DNA from: Bacteroidota bacterium
GTDB lineage: Bacteria > Bacteroidota > Bacteroidia > J057 > JADKCL01
Direction: 5' to 3'
DNA length: 64,000 nucleotides
Assembly (NCBI GenBank): GCA_016718825.1
Contig: JADKCL010000014.1
Coordinates: 136,397-200,396 of the forward strand
Shown here: positions 56,301 through 64,000 of the stretch, in pieces
Layout: each line of letters starts with the position of its first letter
Numbering within the stretch: the stretch's first letter is position 1
The notes under the pieces: generated by a model
The model's database searches: none
What the model was told of the DNA's origin: nothing
The model's input: only the letters and a program-made list of their open reading frames with translations
Program-made: the position numbers and the translations under genes

Positions 56301-57112
56301 GCCCCAATCTCGTGAATGCGAATGGCTATGATGAATCTTGGGAGGCAGACTTTGGTAAATGGAACAATATCACGGGTGAAGCAACCTCGCATTTTGATTG
56401 GACGCGGAAATCAGGTGCCTCCAATGGTACCTCCTCAGGACCAGCAACGGCCAATCATGGTAGCTTTTACCTCTATACCAACTCCAATGCAACACCCTCG
56501 GGAGCCACTGCGCATTTGATCAGCCACTGCATCGACCTGACGCATGCGACCACCGCCACATTTACATTTGACTGGCATGCCTACAAAACCACATCCAATG
56601 GCACAATGGGGACGCTGTATTTGGACGTGACCACCAACCAAGGCGTAACCTGGACGCAATTGGCAGTGGTCTGCAGCACGAGTGTCGGCAACCAATGGAA
56701 TGTGCGCAACCAAAGCCTCAATGCTTATGTTGGAAAAGTGATCCAACTGCGGTTCAGGGAAGTGATGGGCTCCGCCAACAAAGGCGATATTGCACTCGAC
56801 CATCCACGCATCACGGGCACATATATGAAGGCGGATCCTGCAAATAGTGCAGATGCGATGCAAGAAATTGTACTCTACCCCAATCCAACGCAAGATCGCG
56901 TGAACATTGACTTTGTCTCCCGACAGGATCAATCTGTACAATGCCGGATTACCGACCTCACCGGCAAAGTATTGCGCACTTGGGCCGAATCCACCAACGA
57001 CGGTCCCAACCATCTGGATTTCAGCACAAGAGACCTTTCAGACGGAATCTATTTTATTCAATTGGAAGTCACGGGACAACGAATCACCAAAAGATTTGTC
57101 GTTCTGAATTGA
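53357..57112 (+). CDS. Pappalysin-like (M43) metalloprotease with T9SS sorting domain
   Basis: From ATG 53357 the product has 1,251 residues. A signal peptide (KFLLAWFFLLVGLTGRMLG) precedes a catalytic domain with the extended zinc motif HEVGHFFSLYHTH near residue 195. It also has the Met-turn segment YMNYTSGCGSMFSAGQYNRM, both typical of M43. The remainder holds three MAM-like beta-sandwich modules, each opened by FESGLGDW-like text (GFESGNLGDWTNATNDNFDW; FEGFESGLGNWTNC) and closed by VAIDNF-like strands. It also has SprB-like PKD segments (YNWTGPSGFTATTQDISNRG). A type A sorting domain ends the protein (IVLYPNPTQDRVNIDF ... DGIYFIQLEVTG ... KRFVVLN). It is a secreted protease, probably surface-attached. 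A terminator follows. Confidence 0.92.
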   Translation: MKTMASRTNRKFLLAWFFLLVGLTGRMLGQAPCASEATPDQIRYMTQTREARQNFDVATLRGAVKWVPITFHNVTRTNGTGGLNTTVIPTIISDLNRSFGPANIQFFQCGPIETINNDTYFDLTVGRSGDPYPAEDAVICGAHDVPNTLNMYFFNSFYSTYWGPGVRGLAYFPGGPERVLIETAYATNGSRTIEHEVGHFFSLYHTHQNTGHSTLGECANGSNCAIAGDEVCDTPAEPTLGLPSNTSGCTYIGSALDPCGQPYVPNMYNYMNYTSGCGSMFSAGQYNRMAWSAMYERANLACAAGTNAPCTSIVTTFPYTQGFESGNLGDWTNATNDNFDWSVVTAAPHAPTTGPTAAAVGTKFAYIEANGNTSHKIASLDMPCFDLTYISNPRVEFRYHMVGTGTGTLKLEGSSNGGASWTTLFFKEGAQASGWQTQVVDLSAYASQTTFKFRISATTTANNLGDIAIDNFRVYSQPCAFTPTISHVDLTCSYLPTGSASISGAPGGSTYNWAKGDYPTVSIGTTASISNLQPGAYQVTVTSSGCSSVHGTYIEENVFRILATQTHPTLTTSGSLNIQWQGGVLPYSSLSWTGPVSGSLGSITGNSYNLTGLPAGIYSIQMTDAIGCVNGTSESLVGITPACPCAGSIGVGTFEGFESGLGNWTNCAGFDAYDWAIGTGDMSPTGTTGPTTSTAPNAPNGAYAGNQYAYAVSNDFDPLYFAESVFSSPCLDFTGVAHPAMRFYYHNYHSSGTVDPLRVTLYNQVTGSLEMLWESDVTSSDAWREVVVDLTSAGNTNGIYEIVFSTYPLGATTNDVAIDNFELFDGGAGGFVSSVTTTPASCGNTATASVNASCSGAITYAWSHGPTTAAVTGLAGNTEYYVTVTCAGAPCARVHKVKTSVNDMIPSTNITHVVASGQTNGAVDLFVTGGKTPYTYNWTGPSGFTATTQDISNRGAGTYNVTVTDALGCTKTAIALIYDGGCPNLVNANGYDESWEADFGKWNNITGEATSHFDWTRKSGASNGTSSGPATANHGSFYLYTNSNATPSGATAHLISHCIDLTHATTATFTFDWHAYKTTSNGTMGTLYLDVTTNQGVTWTQLAVVCSTSVGNQWNVRNQSLNAYVGKVIQLRFREVMGSANKGDIALDHPRITGTYMKADPANSADAMQEIVLYPNPTQDRVNIDFVSRQDQSVQCRITDLTGKVLRTWAESTNDGPNHLDFSTRDLSDGIYFIQLEVTGQRITKRFVVLN

Positions 57113-57131
57113 CCCATCGTCAAGCAAAGAA

Positions 57132-57157
57132 AGCGGGCATCCGAAAGGGTGCCTGCT
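57132..57157. terminator. Terminator between convergent genes
   Basis: The stem agcgggcatcc (57132-57142) pairs with gggtgcctgct (57147-57157) over a GAAA tetraloop, with two G-T pairs. It lies between the stop at 57112 and the minus-strand stop at 57222. Confidence 0.82.
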
Positions 57158-57221
57158 CTTGCTTTTATACTGCTTTGCGATGAAGCGCTTCGAAACGCCA
57201 AACTCGCAGGATAGCATCCAA

Positions 57222-58961
57222 TTACTTCCGGCCAAGGCCTTCGATTGCCTTTCCGGTGCATTTGCTCGTCGGGGCGATGGTCAACAGCGCGCAAACGGTG
57301 GCGGCAATATCTGGGATGACAACAGGAGTTTCCGATGTCCCGAATGGAATCCCATTACCCCAAAAAACCAGCGGGACATGGGTATCATATTCATAATGGG
57401 TGCCATGAGAGGTTCCCTTTTTGTGGCGCCATGTTTCGTTCGGATCGTAGGGCGCATGCATGTAGCCATAGCTTTCGAGAAACAAAACATCACCGCTACG
57501 TCCTGGGAAATAGCCATTCATCAAGTACAATTCCCCGAAATTCCGAGGCTGCAAGCGTTGGATTTCGGATGCGGTAAAGACGCCCTCGATTCCTGGAAAT
57601 CCTTTCACAAAAGCAGCCACCACCTTCGTCAAGGAATCTATATTGACATTCCGACGATCAGCCAACAAATGATTCAGATAGATATTGTGCCCTTGCACCC
57701 TTGTCATCAAGGAATCCTGACCTGCGACGTCACCCACAAGTTTCCTGATCTGCTTGTGCATATCTTTGTCGTCCAGCCAACCGCCCCGTTCGCCATGGGC
57801 GACTGCATAATCTGGATTTGCTGCGCCGCCATGGTCGGCAGTGAGGAAAACCAACACATTTTCCTTTCCAATCCTGGCATCCAAAAATCGTAAAAAATCA
57901 GCCAAGTCACGGTCCAATCGCAAATAGGTATCTTCGACTTCGCGTGATTGCGGCCCAAATTGATGGGCGACCATATCGGTCGAGGAAAAGCTCAAACTCA
58001 GGAAGTCAGTGACGTCGTCGTTGCCGAGGTTGTGGTGCTTCACCGCTTCCTTTGCAAAAAGGTTGAGAAACTCATTGCCCCAAGCCGTGGACATGAATTC
58101 AGCACAACAAATCAAAGGATCGACAGCGAGGTGATGAGGAAAATGCGCTGTGCCGCCGGGACCATACAAACCTTCATATTGTGCGTCTTCAGGTCCATCG
58201 GATGCAGTGTACTTCTCAGGCGCAAGAAGCGGAACCCAACCAACAGGATTCGACTGAAAACCAATCGGAATTTTGAGCGCATTGATGGAGTCGACCCAGA
58301 AGGGCAAGGTTGTTTTCGTGCCTGGATAATAATTACTTGAGATCATATTGCCTGTGACACCATCAAAAAAATACGCGGCATCGCCCGTTTTGCCTACGGG
58401 CAAGATTGCCGACCGGTCCTTGAGCGACACACCCACGGTAATGGCTTTGCCATTGGTTGCAGCCTTCAATTGATCTGCAATCGTCGTGGCATTCAAAAAC
58501 TTCGGGCTCACCCCGCGGCTTTTGGTTCGCAATGGCGAAATCCCAACATAGGGATGCAAACTGTCATACACCGAGCTATGGGGAAATACAATTCCTTGAT
58601 CCAAAGTAGCGCGGTCCATCCACGTATTCATGACGATGCCATGTCCCGAAGGCGTTGTCCCGGTAAAAATGCTGGCATGGCCCGGTGCGGTTTCGGTCGG
58701 GACATAATTGTAATTGCAATTCGAGAATGAAGTCCCCTCCCCTACCAGTCGCTTAAACCCGCCTTCTCCGAAATTGGGCCAAAACCGTTGGAGATAATCG
58801 TACCGCATTTGATCGACGACGATACCCACGACGAGGCGAGGTTGCTTTGTCGTTGCGGACTTGGATTGTGCCGCCTCCTTGGGGGGGCAAGCGGTCAAAA
58901 ACAGTGAAAAGCTCAACAAAAGGAGCTTAACGGAGCGAGTAAGGTGCACTTTCCTGATCAT
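57222..58961 (-). CDS. PafA-like alkaline phosphatase/phosphodiesterase lipoprotein
   Basis: From ATG 58961 the 579-residue protein has a lipoprotein signal (SVKLLLLSFSLFLTAC), so it is anchored to the membrane at the Cys of LTAC. The alkaline-phosphatase-superfamily core starts VVGIVVDQMRYDYLQRF with the metal Asp. The nucleophile Thr is in NYVPTETAPGHASIFTG, before PGHAS. Further metal-ligand segments are SSTDMVAHQFGPQSREVEDT and LTADHGGAANP, with the final His near RKGTSHGTHYEYDTHVP. This is the PafA type, common in Bacteroidota, which removes phosphate from many organic phosphates. It was annotated from ATG 58961 because codons upstream lack signal character. It converges with the M43 protease. 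Confidence 0.9.
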   Translation of the reverse strand: MIRKVHLTRSVKLLLLSFSLFLTACPPKEAAQSKSATTKQPRLVVGIVVDQMRYDYLQRFWPNFGEGGFKRLVGEGTSFSNCNYNYVPTETAPGHASIFTGTTPSGHGIVMNTWMDRATLDQGIVFPHSSVYDSLHPYVGISPLRTKSRGVSPKFLNATTIADQLKAATNGKAITVGVSLKDRSAILPVGKTGDAAYFFDGVTGNMISSNYYPGTKTTLPFWVDSINALKIPIGFQSNPVGWVPLLAPEKYTASDGPEDAQYEGLYGPGGTAHFPHHLAVDPLICCAEFMSTAWGNEFLNLFAKEAVKHHNLGNDDVTDFLSLSFSSTDMVAHQFGPQSREVEDTYLRLDRDLADFLRFLDARIGKENVLVFLTADHGGAANPDYAVAHGERGGWLDDKDMHKQIRKLVGDVAGQDSLMTRVQGHNIYLNHLLADRRNVNIDSLTKVVAAFVKGFPGIEGVFTASEIQRLQPRNFGELYLMNGYFPGRSGDVLFLESYGYMHAPYDPNETWRHKKGTSHGTHYEYDTHVPLVFWGNGIPFGTSETPVVIPDIAATVCALLTIAPTSKCTGKAIEGLGRK

Positions 58962-59034
58962 CCGGCGAAAATACTGACAAAATCGGTGCTGACCATGAGG
59001 TTTAACCCAGAATTCACATGCCACACCTCGCAAA

Positions 59035-59880
59035 TCAACCTGCGTTGTACATCAAATAGGCAAGTTTGTCGATGCCTTCTCTGAAGGTCAGATTGTCTTG
59101 GGCTGCATTGGCTTTGCGTTTTTCAAGGTATTCTTCACGGAAACTCTGCAGGATTGCAAGGTCATTTTTCTCTTGCTCCTTGCCGCCCTTGCGGCTGTAC
59201 TGACCCGCGTGTGGGATCACCGGATTGCCCATCACCATCGTATAGTCAATGCCGGTTGCGTCCAATTGTTGCCGATACCATTGCTCGGTTTGGATCCCAG
59301 GAAGGAAAAATCCTGCTTGCAAGAGGTTGTTTTCCATTGCTGTGCGAACATGTCCTGCGACATTCTGCGTTTCAATCACAAGCAACCCACCGGGATAAAG
59401 TGCCTCGAAAAAATGTTGGGCGACGGTGCGCATTTCAGGCTCAGAAAATCGGTAAAAAGCATCCCTGTCCAGCACAACATCGACTTGGGGCATGGTGAAT
59501 GAATGGCGCATGTCGTGCACAAACATTGCAGGGTGTACAAACACATTTGCTTTGGGCAACTGCATCTCCTTCAAGACATTGGGAAGCTTTTCCAGTGCCT
59601 CCATCGGGTCTTCAAACAGCAATTCGTTTTGAATGGAAATCGCGATGGGCGAAATATCGGTAGCGACGACATCACAACCAAGGTTTGCATACAACCATGG
59701 GGCCAAATCGAGCCCGCATCCAGGAAACCAAATACGCATATGCGGCGATTGAAGGACATCTGCAGCAAACCTTAAATCGCTTTCGAGGTGGTATTTCTCC
59801 ACCTTCTCAAAATTGGGTTGATTCGCCGCAAAGTAGGCATCCCAACCTGTCGCATCACTCCATTTCTCGGGCATCTTCAT
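59035..59880 (-). CDS. SAM-dependent methyltransferase, thiopurine-methyltransferase-like
   Basis: The 281-residue protein begins EKWSDATGWDAYFAANQPNF, then shows the SAM-binding motif MRIWFPGCGLDLAPWLYANL (a glycine-rich loop in the GCGLDL form) near residue 52. The motif II segment CDVVATDISPIAISIQ follows, and VVLDRDAFYRFS at about 135. This is the Class I fold of the TPMT/tellurite-resistance type. The N-terminal helix and the C-terminal extension of about 80 residues give it more length than TPMT. It stands 73 bases upstream of the PafA-like gene on the same strand. Substrate unknown. Confidence 0.78.
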   Translation of the reverse strand: MKMPEKWSDATGWDAYFAANQPNFEKVEKYHLESDLRFAADVLQSPHMRIWFPGCGLDLAPWLYANLGCDVVATDISPIAISIQNELLFEDPMEALEKLPNVLKEMQLPKANVFVHPAMFVHDMRHSFTMPQVDVVLDRDAFYRFSEPEMRTVAQHFFEALYPGGLLVIETQNVAGHVRTAMENNLLQAGFFLPGIQTEQWYRQQLDATGIDYTMVMGNPVIPHAGQYSRKGGKEQEKNDLAILQSFREEYLEKRKANAAQDNLTFREGIDKLAYLMYNAG

Positions 59881-60044
59881 AGGGAAAGCTAAGAAATTCT
59901 GTCAGCTCTTGCAACCGGGAAAACCTTGGAGGATGGGCTGGGAAGTAGGCTGTTCCCTCGAATGGCATGGTCATTGCTGCAATTGCTTCCTTGCCAATTT
60001 TGTTTCGAGCGGGGATTTTACCAAATTCCCGAAAAGATCCCACG

Positions 60045-60524
60045 ATGAAGTCCACTTTGAGATGCATTCCCTTATTCCTGCTGATTCTGCTTTCGTGTAT
60101 CGCTTGCAGCGATGCAACCGTCGCTCGGGTAGAAATTCCAGGGATTTCACCATCGGCGTCGAATTTGCGCGATACGCTCAAAATGAAAGACTTCACGTTT
60201 GCACAAAGGCAGCAATGGGATTCGGCAACGGCGGTATGGTATGAAACGCAATATTTTGGCGGTTGCCTGAAAACGCTGGGATTTGAGCTCAATTGCACCG
60301 ACTGCACGAATATTGGACTGAATCTTGAATTGACAGTTGATTCAACAGGCCAAATTCTTGAAACCCAGGTATTGAGCAGCAAAATCTATTGCTCAAAACA
60401 CAGTGAGGCTGATGAGCTCAAAATGAAGGATTGCCTTCTTCAGTCTTTTCCTACCGTCCTCTTACCCAAGCCGTTTTATGACAAAATTCTTCTTGTATTT
60501 ATTGGACGCGTGCCAATGTGCTAG
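60045..60524 (+). CDS. Small lipoprotein with cysteine pairs
   Basis: From ATG 60045 the 159-residue product has a lipoprotein signal (RCIPLFLLILLSCIACSDA), with the lipidated Cys probably in LLSC or IAC. The mature part holds LNCTDCTNIGLNLELTVDST and GQILETQVLSSKIYC, then LKMKDCLLQSFPTVLLPKPF, a pattern reminiscent of a TonB-C-like fold (a strand pair, then a helix and a final strand). The ATG 26 codons upstream lies in a weakly coding segment, so I prefer 60045. It is divergent from the methyltransferase. Role unknown. Confidence 0.6.
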   Translation: MKSTLRCIPLFLLILLSCIACSDATVARVEIPGISPSASNLRDTLKMKDFTFAQRQQWDSATAVWYETQYFGGCLKTLGFELNCTDCTNIGLNLELTVDSTGQILETQVLSSKIYCSKHSEADELKMKDCLLQSFPTVLLPKPFYDKILLVFIGRVPMC

Positions 60525-60870
60525 AATCTTAGCCTTGAAAAAATGTGTCGAATGAAAGCAAACTACGGATGTAATCTGCGGTGATTTATTGTTTTTGGAG
60601 TCGCAGAAACCTGGAAAAAGGCAACAATATGGGAAGCCTTTTATAACTGCCATCAAGGGATTTCCCTTTCGGAAACATAAAAAATGACGGCTGTAACGCC
60701 CTGATATCCAAAATACAAGATTCGATCCCCATTTTTGAAACAGCAATGTCAACGCTCATACTTTTTTTTCCAGCTCATAGCGTTTTCGTGATTCTTTTTC
60801 CGTAGATTGGAGCTAATCTAAGTTCTTTTTTCAACAAATAATGTTTGCTTCACAATCAAAGATTCACAGA
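60525..60870. other. Intergenic stretch, no feature seen
   Basis: About 345 AT-rich bases before the broken cargo gene. An in-frame ATG at 60841 precedes the chosen start 60871. No repeat or RNA was found. Confidence 0.4.
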
Positions 60871-61739
60871 ATGAAACAGTTACTTTTGGCAATACTTTTG
60901 CTCTTTTCATCGTACGCTGCTTCTGGCCAACTTAATTTCATGAGCGATTTTTCATGGGCAAGTCAGGACTCTGAAATCATCAGTACAGCTACCTTCGCCC
61001 TCTGCGAAGGCACTACAACCTCTATGACACTTACGACGAGCCTACCGCATCATCGCAATATCAATCTGCAAGGAAATCCACTTTCCAATGGTCACCCGAC
61101 AACATCGGTACTCATCCCTATCCTAACTTGGTGATGCCATTGATGGTGACCGTGACCCTGACTTTCTCGCAGCCAGTTGCAAATTTGAACTTGTTGATTC
61201 GCGATCTTGATGACGATGCTCCAACACCTGGTCCCGAGGAAATCCTAACCAATTTCCGAATCAATGGTGTTCAAACCATGCCCAACAGCGTAACTGCCAC
61301 TTCGGGTAATTATCAAATTTTCGGTTTGGTGATAGAACCTCTGACTGCCAATTGCAACGGTTGGTTCAATTGGCCCATCAACGGCATTAGTTCATTGTCC
61401 TTTGACTATGACCGCGACATCATGAACTACGCACTCCTTTTGGATTCGGTTAAATTTCAATGCAATGAGTCTTTTGTCTCAATTTCGGATCCCACGATTC
61501 CCTCCATCGAAGTTGGTCCTTCCCCTGCGGCGACATCGTTGACGGTGCGAATGCTCCATCAAACTGTTGCTAAAAATGAACTCTCCTTTTTCAATGCGGT
61601 AGGGCAATGTGTGAAGAAAGTACAGATGAACGGAGATCGCATGGATTTGGACATTTCGCAGCTGCCAAACGGGCCCTACTTTGTTTCTTTCGTCACAGAA
61701 GGGAAAAGTATTACCAAGAAATTCATTGTCCTGCGATAG
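60871..61739 (+). pseudogene. T9SS cargo gene with one frameshift
   Basis: ATG 60871 opens a signal peptide (KQLLLAILLLFSSYAASG, cleavage after Q). The frame stops at 61132, but from about 61005 another frame carries sensible sequence (HYNLYDTYDEPTASSQYQSA, then STFQWSPDNIGTHPYPNLVM). This joins VTVTLTFSQPVANLNLLIRD and a type A sorting domain (IEVGPSPAATSLTVRM ... NGPYFVSFV ... KKFIVLR). Restored length is about 289 residues. A single-base slip near 61005 explains it, so the gene may be intact in the cell. A beta-sandwich domain with unknown ligand is likely. Confidence 0.72.
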
Positions 61740-61840
61740 GAGATTGCCTCCAATAAAGCGTATCAACAACGAAAAAATCGTTGCTGACGCGGTTGATTCA
61801 TGCTTTGAAGCAATTGGAGCTATGCGCTAACCCGTTTCGC

Positions 61841-63094
61841 TTACGTAGTCACTTTCGATATTTCATCGATGAACTCCATTTCCACCTGATTGCGGAGCAA
61901 ATCCTCAAGCGTCTCGCGCTTCCGGATCAAGTGGGCTTGACCTTGGTGCACGAGCACTTCGGCGGGTCTGAACCTCGAATTGTAGTTGCTGCTCATGCTG
62001 AAGCCGTAGGCACCGGCGTTGTGAAAGCAGAGGATGTCTCCTTCACGGATTTCATTGATTTTGCGGTCCCAGGCAAAGGTATCCGTCTCACAAATGTAAC
62101 CAACAACTGTATAGACCCGCGGTGTTCCCTCCGGGTTGCTGATGTTGGTAATCTTGTGATAGGCATCGTAAAACATGGGTCGGATCAGGTGATTTTGCCC
62201 TGAATCCACTCCCGCAAATACCGTCGCCGTGGTCTGTTTGATCACATTGACACGCACAAATAAGTACCCTGCTTCGCTGACCAGATACTTCCCGGGTTCG
62301 AACCATAGCTCCAATTCCCTGCCATATTCTTTGCAGAATGCGAGGAACCGCGAGGTCATTTCCTTGCCCAATTCCTCAATGTCGGTGGTCACATCATCGT
62401 CTTTGTAGGCAACTTTGAATCCAGAACCAAAGTCGATGAACTGTAAATCCTTGAAGCCCATTGCAGCATCAAACAACAATTCGGCTCCCTGGATAAATAC
62501 GCGCGCATCCAAAATGTCGGAACCGCTATGCATATGCAAGCCAATCACGTTGATGCCATGGGATTCTATGACACGGTGTAGATGGCGCATTTGATGAATG
62601 CTGATGCCAAACTTCGAGTCAATATGCCCCGTCTGAATATGAACGTTCCCCCCGGCGACAATGTGTGGATTGATGCGGATGCAGCAAGGTACTTTTCCGC
62701 CGTAGAGGTTCCCGAATTGTTCCAGAATGCTGATGTTGTCGATGTTGATCATCAAACCAAGCCCCACAGCCATCGAAATCTCTTCAATCGATACGCAATT
62801 GGGGGTGAATAAAATTTCGGAAGGCGAAAAGCCCGCTTTCAGTCCTAGCCAAGCCTCCTGAATCGAAACAACATCCAAGCCTGCACCCGCCCGATGCAAC
62901 AGCTTCATCACTGAAATGTTTGTCAGTGCCTTGCATGCATATTTGATCTTGACATTTGCTGCAGAGAATGCCATTTTCAGCCGGTCGAATTGCCGCAAAA
63001 TCGTGGCTGAATCATACACATAAACTGGCGTGCCATAGGACGAGCAGATCGCCAAAGCATCAACACCACCAATCGAATAAGGGGAAGGAAGCAT
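61841..63094 (-). CDS. lysA: Diaminopimelate decarboxylase
   Basis: LysA makes lysine from meso-diaminopimelate in the last step of the pathway. The 417-residue protein has the PLP-lysine motif KYACKALTN (Lys55) and the HMHSGSDILDARVF segment. It also has FIDFGSGFKVAY (phosphate-binding glycines), the FEPGKYLVSEAGYLFV motif, and the active-site Cys in GYICETDTFAWDR near residue 333. It is intact and begins at ATG 63094. The adjacent gene is a lipoprotein on the same strand; there is no other lysine-synthesis gene nearby. A terminator lies in the 106-base gap upstream. Confidence 0.95.
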   Translation of the reverse strand: MLPSPYSIGGVDALAICSSYGTPVYVYDSATILRQFDRLKMAFSAANVKIKYACKALTNISVMKLLHRAGAGLDVVSIQEAWLGLKAGFSPSEILFTPNCVSIEEISMAVGLGLMINIDNISILEQFGNLYGGKVPCCIRINPHIVAGGNVHIQTGHIDSKFGISIHQMRHLHRVIESHGINVIGLHMHSGSDILDARVFIQGAELLFDAAMGFKDLQFIDFGSGFKVAYKDDDVTTDIEELGKEMTSRFLAFCKEYGRELELWFEPGKYLVSEAGYLFVRVNVIKQTTATVFAGVDSGQNHLIRPMFYDAYHKITNISNPEGTPRVYTVVGYICETDTFAWDRKINEIREGDILCFHNAGAYGFSMSSNYNSRFRPAEVLVHQGQAHLIRKRETLEDLLRNQVEMEFIDEISKVTT

Positions 63095-63143
63095 GATTTT
63101 TTTTAAATGACTTTGTTAAAAATAAGCATTTCAAAGCATAGAA

Positions 63144-63176
63144 AAAGCGGCCCCAGAAATAATCCGAGGCCGCTTT
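63144..63176 (-). terminator. Terminator for the upstream lipoprotein gene
   Basis: The nine-base stem aaagcggcc (63144-63152) pairs with ggccgcttt (63168-63176) around a fifteen-base loop, with A residues on the left giving a U-tract on the minus strand. It lies after the stop of the gene at 63200. Confidence 0.85.
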
Positions 63177-63199
63177 CCAAAATCTTGGAGTTAAGCGGA

Positions 63200-63652
63200 T
63201 CAGTTGATCTTAGCCAACCTTGCAGTCACTTTCACGTCAGTCTTCTGGAAGAAAACGCGGAATGGACCTGGATAGCTATTCTTCACCTCGTACTGAGGAT
63301 AAAAAATGACATCATAACCAGGATTGTCCAGCATCAACTTGTGCAAAGCATAGTTGGCTGTACGGTCATAAAGAACACTTCCGATTACAGGAAGGCTTGC
63401 CAAGTCGATGAGCGCGCCACCACCTGCAACTGTGCCAGACTCCTTCTTGAAAAGGCGCTGCCAGTCGATCATCAGGATCTTTGTGGTGGAAGCCTCAGCA
63501 CTTACCTGACCGGAATAGCTGAAGTCTGCCTTGTGCCATTGCATGTGGGCATTTGGCTCACGCATGGTGTGATTGGTTGCAGTGCAACCGCTGAGGATGA
63601 TGGTCATCACCATCGTGGCGACGAAAAGAAATGGTAAAAATTGCTTTTTCAT
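63200..63652 (-). CDS. Small lipoprotein of unknown function
   Basis: From ATG 63652 the 150-residue product has a lipoprotein signal (KKQFLPFLFVATMVMTIILS, then GCTATN), with lipidation at the Cys of LSGC. The mature part of about 120 residues contains WHKADFSYSGQVSAEAST, then KILMIDWQRLF and YDVIFYPQYEV, a mixed alpha/beta pattern. Its start agrees with a well-placed promoter at 63758-63788. Not a family I recognise. Confidence 0.65.
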   Translation of the reverse strand: MKKQFLPFLFVATMVMTIILSGCTATNHTMREPNAHMQWHKADFSYSGQVSAEASTTKILMIDWQRLFKKESGTVAGGGALIDLASLPVIGSVLYDRTANYALHKLMLDNPGYDVIFYPQYEVKNSYPGPFRVFFQKTDVKVTARLAKIN

Positions 63653-64000
63653 GATACTAAAAGTTTTTTGAACTGCTGCCATATTAGAAAATTGTAAGGA
63701 CTGCACCTAATCGGCAATGAAACAAAATTCGCAAACACCTACTTGTCAGCAATTTACAAATTTAGCTCTGAGAACAATCATTCAAAAATAATCCAATAAA
63801 TCAGATGGCGGTACCAACACAGACGCTCGATGCACTCCCCCGGGAGCGATCGGGCATCTTCCAGAACCATCGCGTAAAATTCCAAATCCGTCTTACCAAC
63901 CCCATTCAGTTGAACAGTTCAAGGAATGATTCCAACGAATAAGCCCCCAAAAACCAAATTGGCAGCCGGCCATCCCCAAAGGGTCCTCCGACTGCCAATT
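63653..64000. other. Intergenic region with a hairpin at the window edge
   Basis: Besides the promoter, the only structure is an inverted repeat aattggcag (63957-63965) and ctgccaatt (63992-64000), probably the terminator of a gene beyond the right edge. No gene is seen. Confidence 0.5.
63758..63788 (-). promoter_or_regulatory. Bacteroidota-type promoter of the lipoprotein gene
   Basis: On the minus strand the -7 box TAAATTTG (63765-63758) matches TAnnTTTG exactly, and a TTTTTG -33 box (63788-63783) stands 17 bases before it. Transcription should start near 63751, leaving a leader of about 100 bases before ATG 63652. Confidence 0.5.

Overview
The window is a chromosomal segment of a Bacteroidota bacterium, probably of the Saprospiria/Chitinophagia type. 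The evidence is lineage-typical. About ten secreted proteins end in type IX secretion (T9SS) sorting domains, and several carry PKD domains. There is a PafA-like phosphatase lipoprotein, a LytS/LytTR pair with a beta-propeller sensor, TAnnTTTG-like promoter boxes, and the helical SEKRYF-type TPR-like proteins common in Saprospirales. No rRNA or tRNA gene was recognised.

1-9.1 kb is a housekeeping and envelope block: a partial M28 peptidase, rpiB overlapping tatC, glyA, a large DUF5686-type outer-membrane protein and small secreted proteins. 9.2-24.2 kb is rich in T9SS cargo: a large SprB-like PKD protein (type B sorting domain) broken by a stop and many frameshifts, a cytoplasmic helical-repeat protein, a dockerin/cohesin-like protein, two tandem PKD paralogues, a formylglycine-generating-enzyme-like protein paired with a DG-repeat protein, and a further sorting-domain protein.

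24.3-29.5 kb is a plastic region. It has three diverged copies of a Bacteroidota-specific family of unknown function, an array of ten 11-bp repeats, perfect palindromes, duplicated 69-bp and 32-bp units, a truncated RadA/RecA-like ATPase and a protein with an internal 48-residue duplication. 30-40 kb is full of broken genes: a decayed TPR-like gene, a T9SS cargo gene, an Ntox44-type toxin, two outer-membrane-protein-like paralogues and an M4 metalloprotease with an internal deletion. Several breaks sit at homopolymers, so consensus error and real decay both need to be considered.

40.2-44.6 kb is an intact type III restriction-modification system (mod, res). It is followed by a remnant of the gene at 19.9 kb and a broken Tc-toxin-like fragment. 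45.7-48.4 kb holds a four-copy 65-bp repeat array, a Prc/CtpA protease and a 43-bp repeat with a long hairpin. 48.4-64 kb is again mostly intact: proC, a LytS-type kinase with its LytTR regulator, an M43-type metalloprotease cargo protein, a PafA-like phosphatase, a TPMT-like methyltransferase, lipoproteins and lysA.

The genes suggest a cell that exports many adhesive or degradative proteins through T9SS and defends itself with a type III restriction system. Its hypervariable intergenic repeats and duplicated unknown families are the least explained part of the window.
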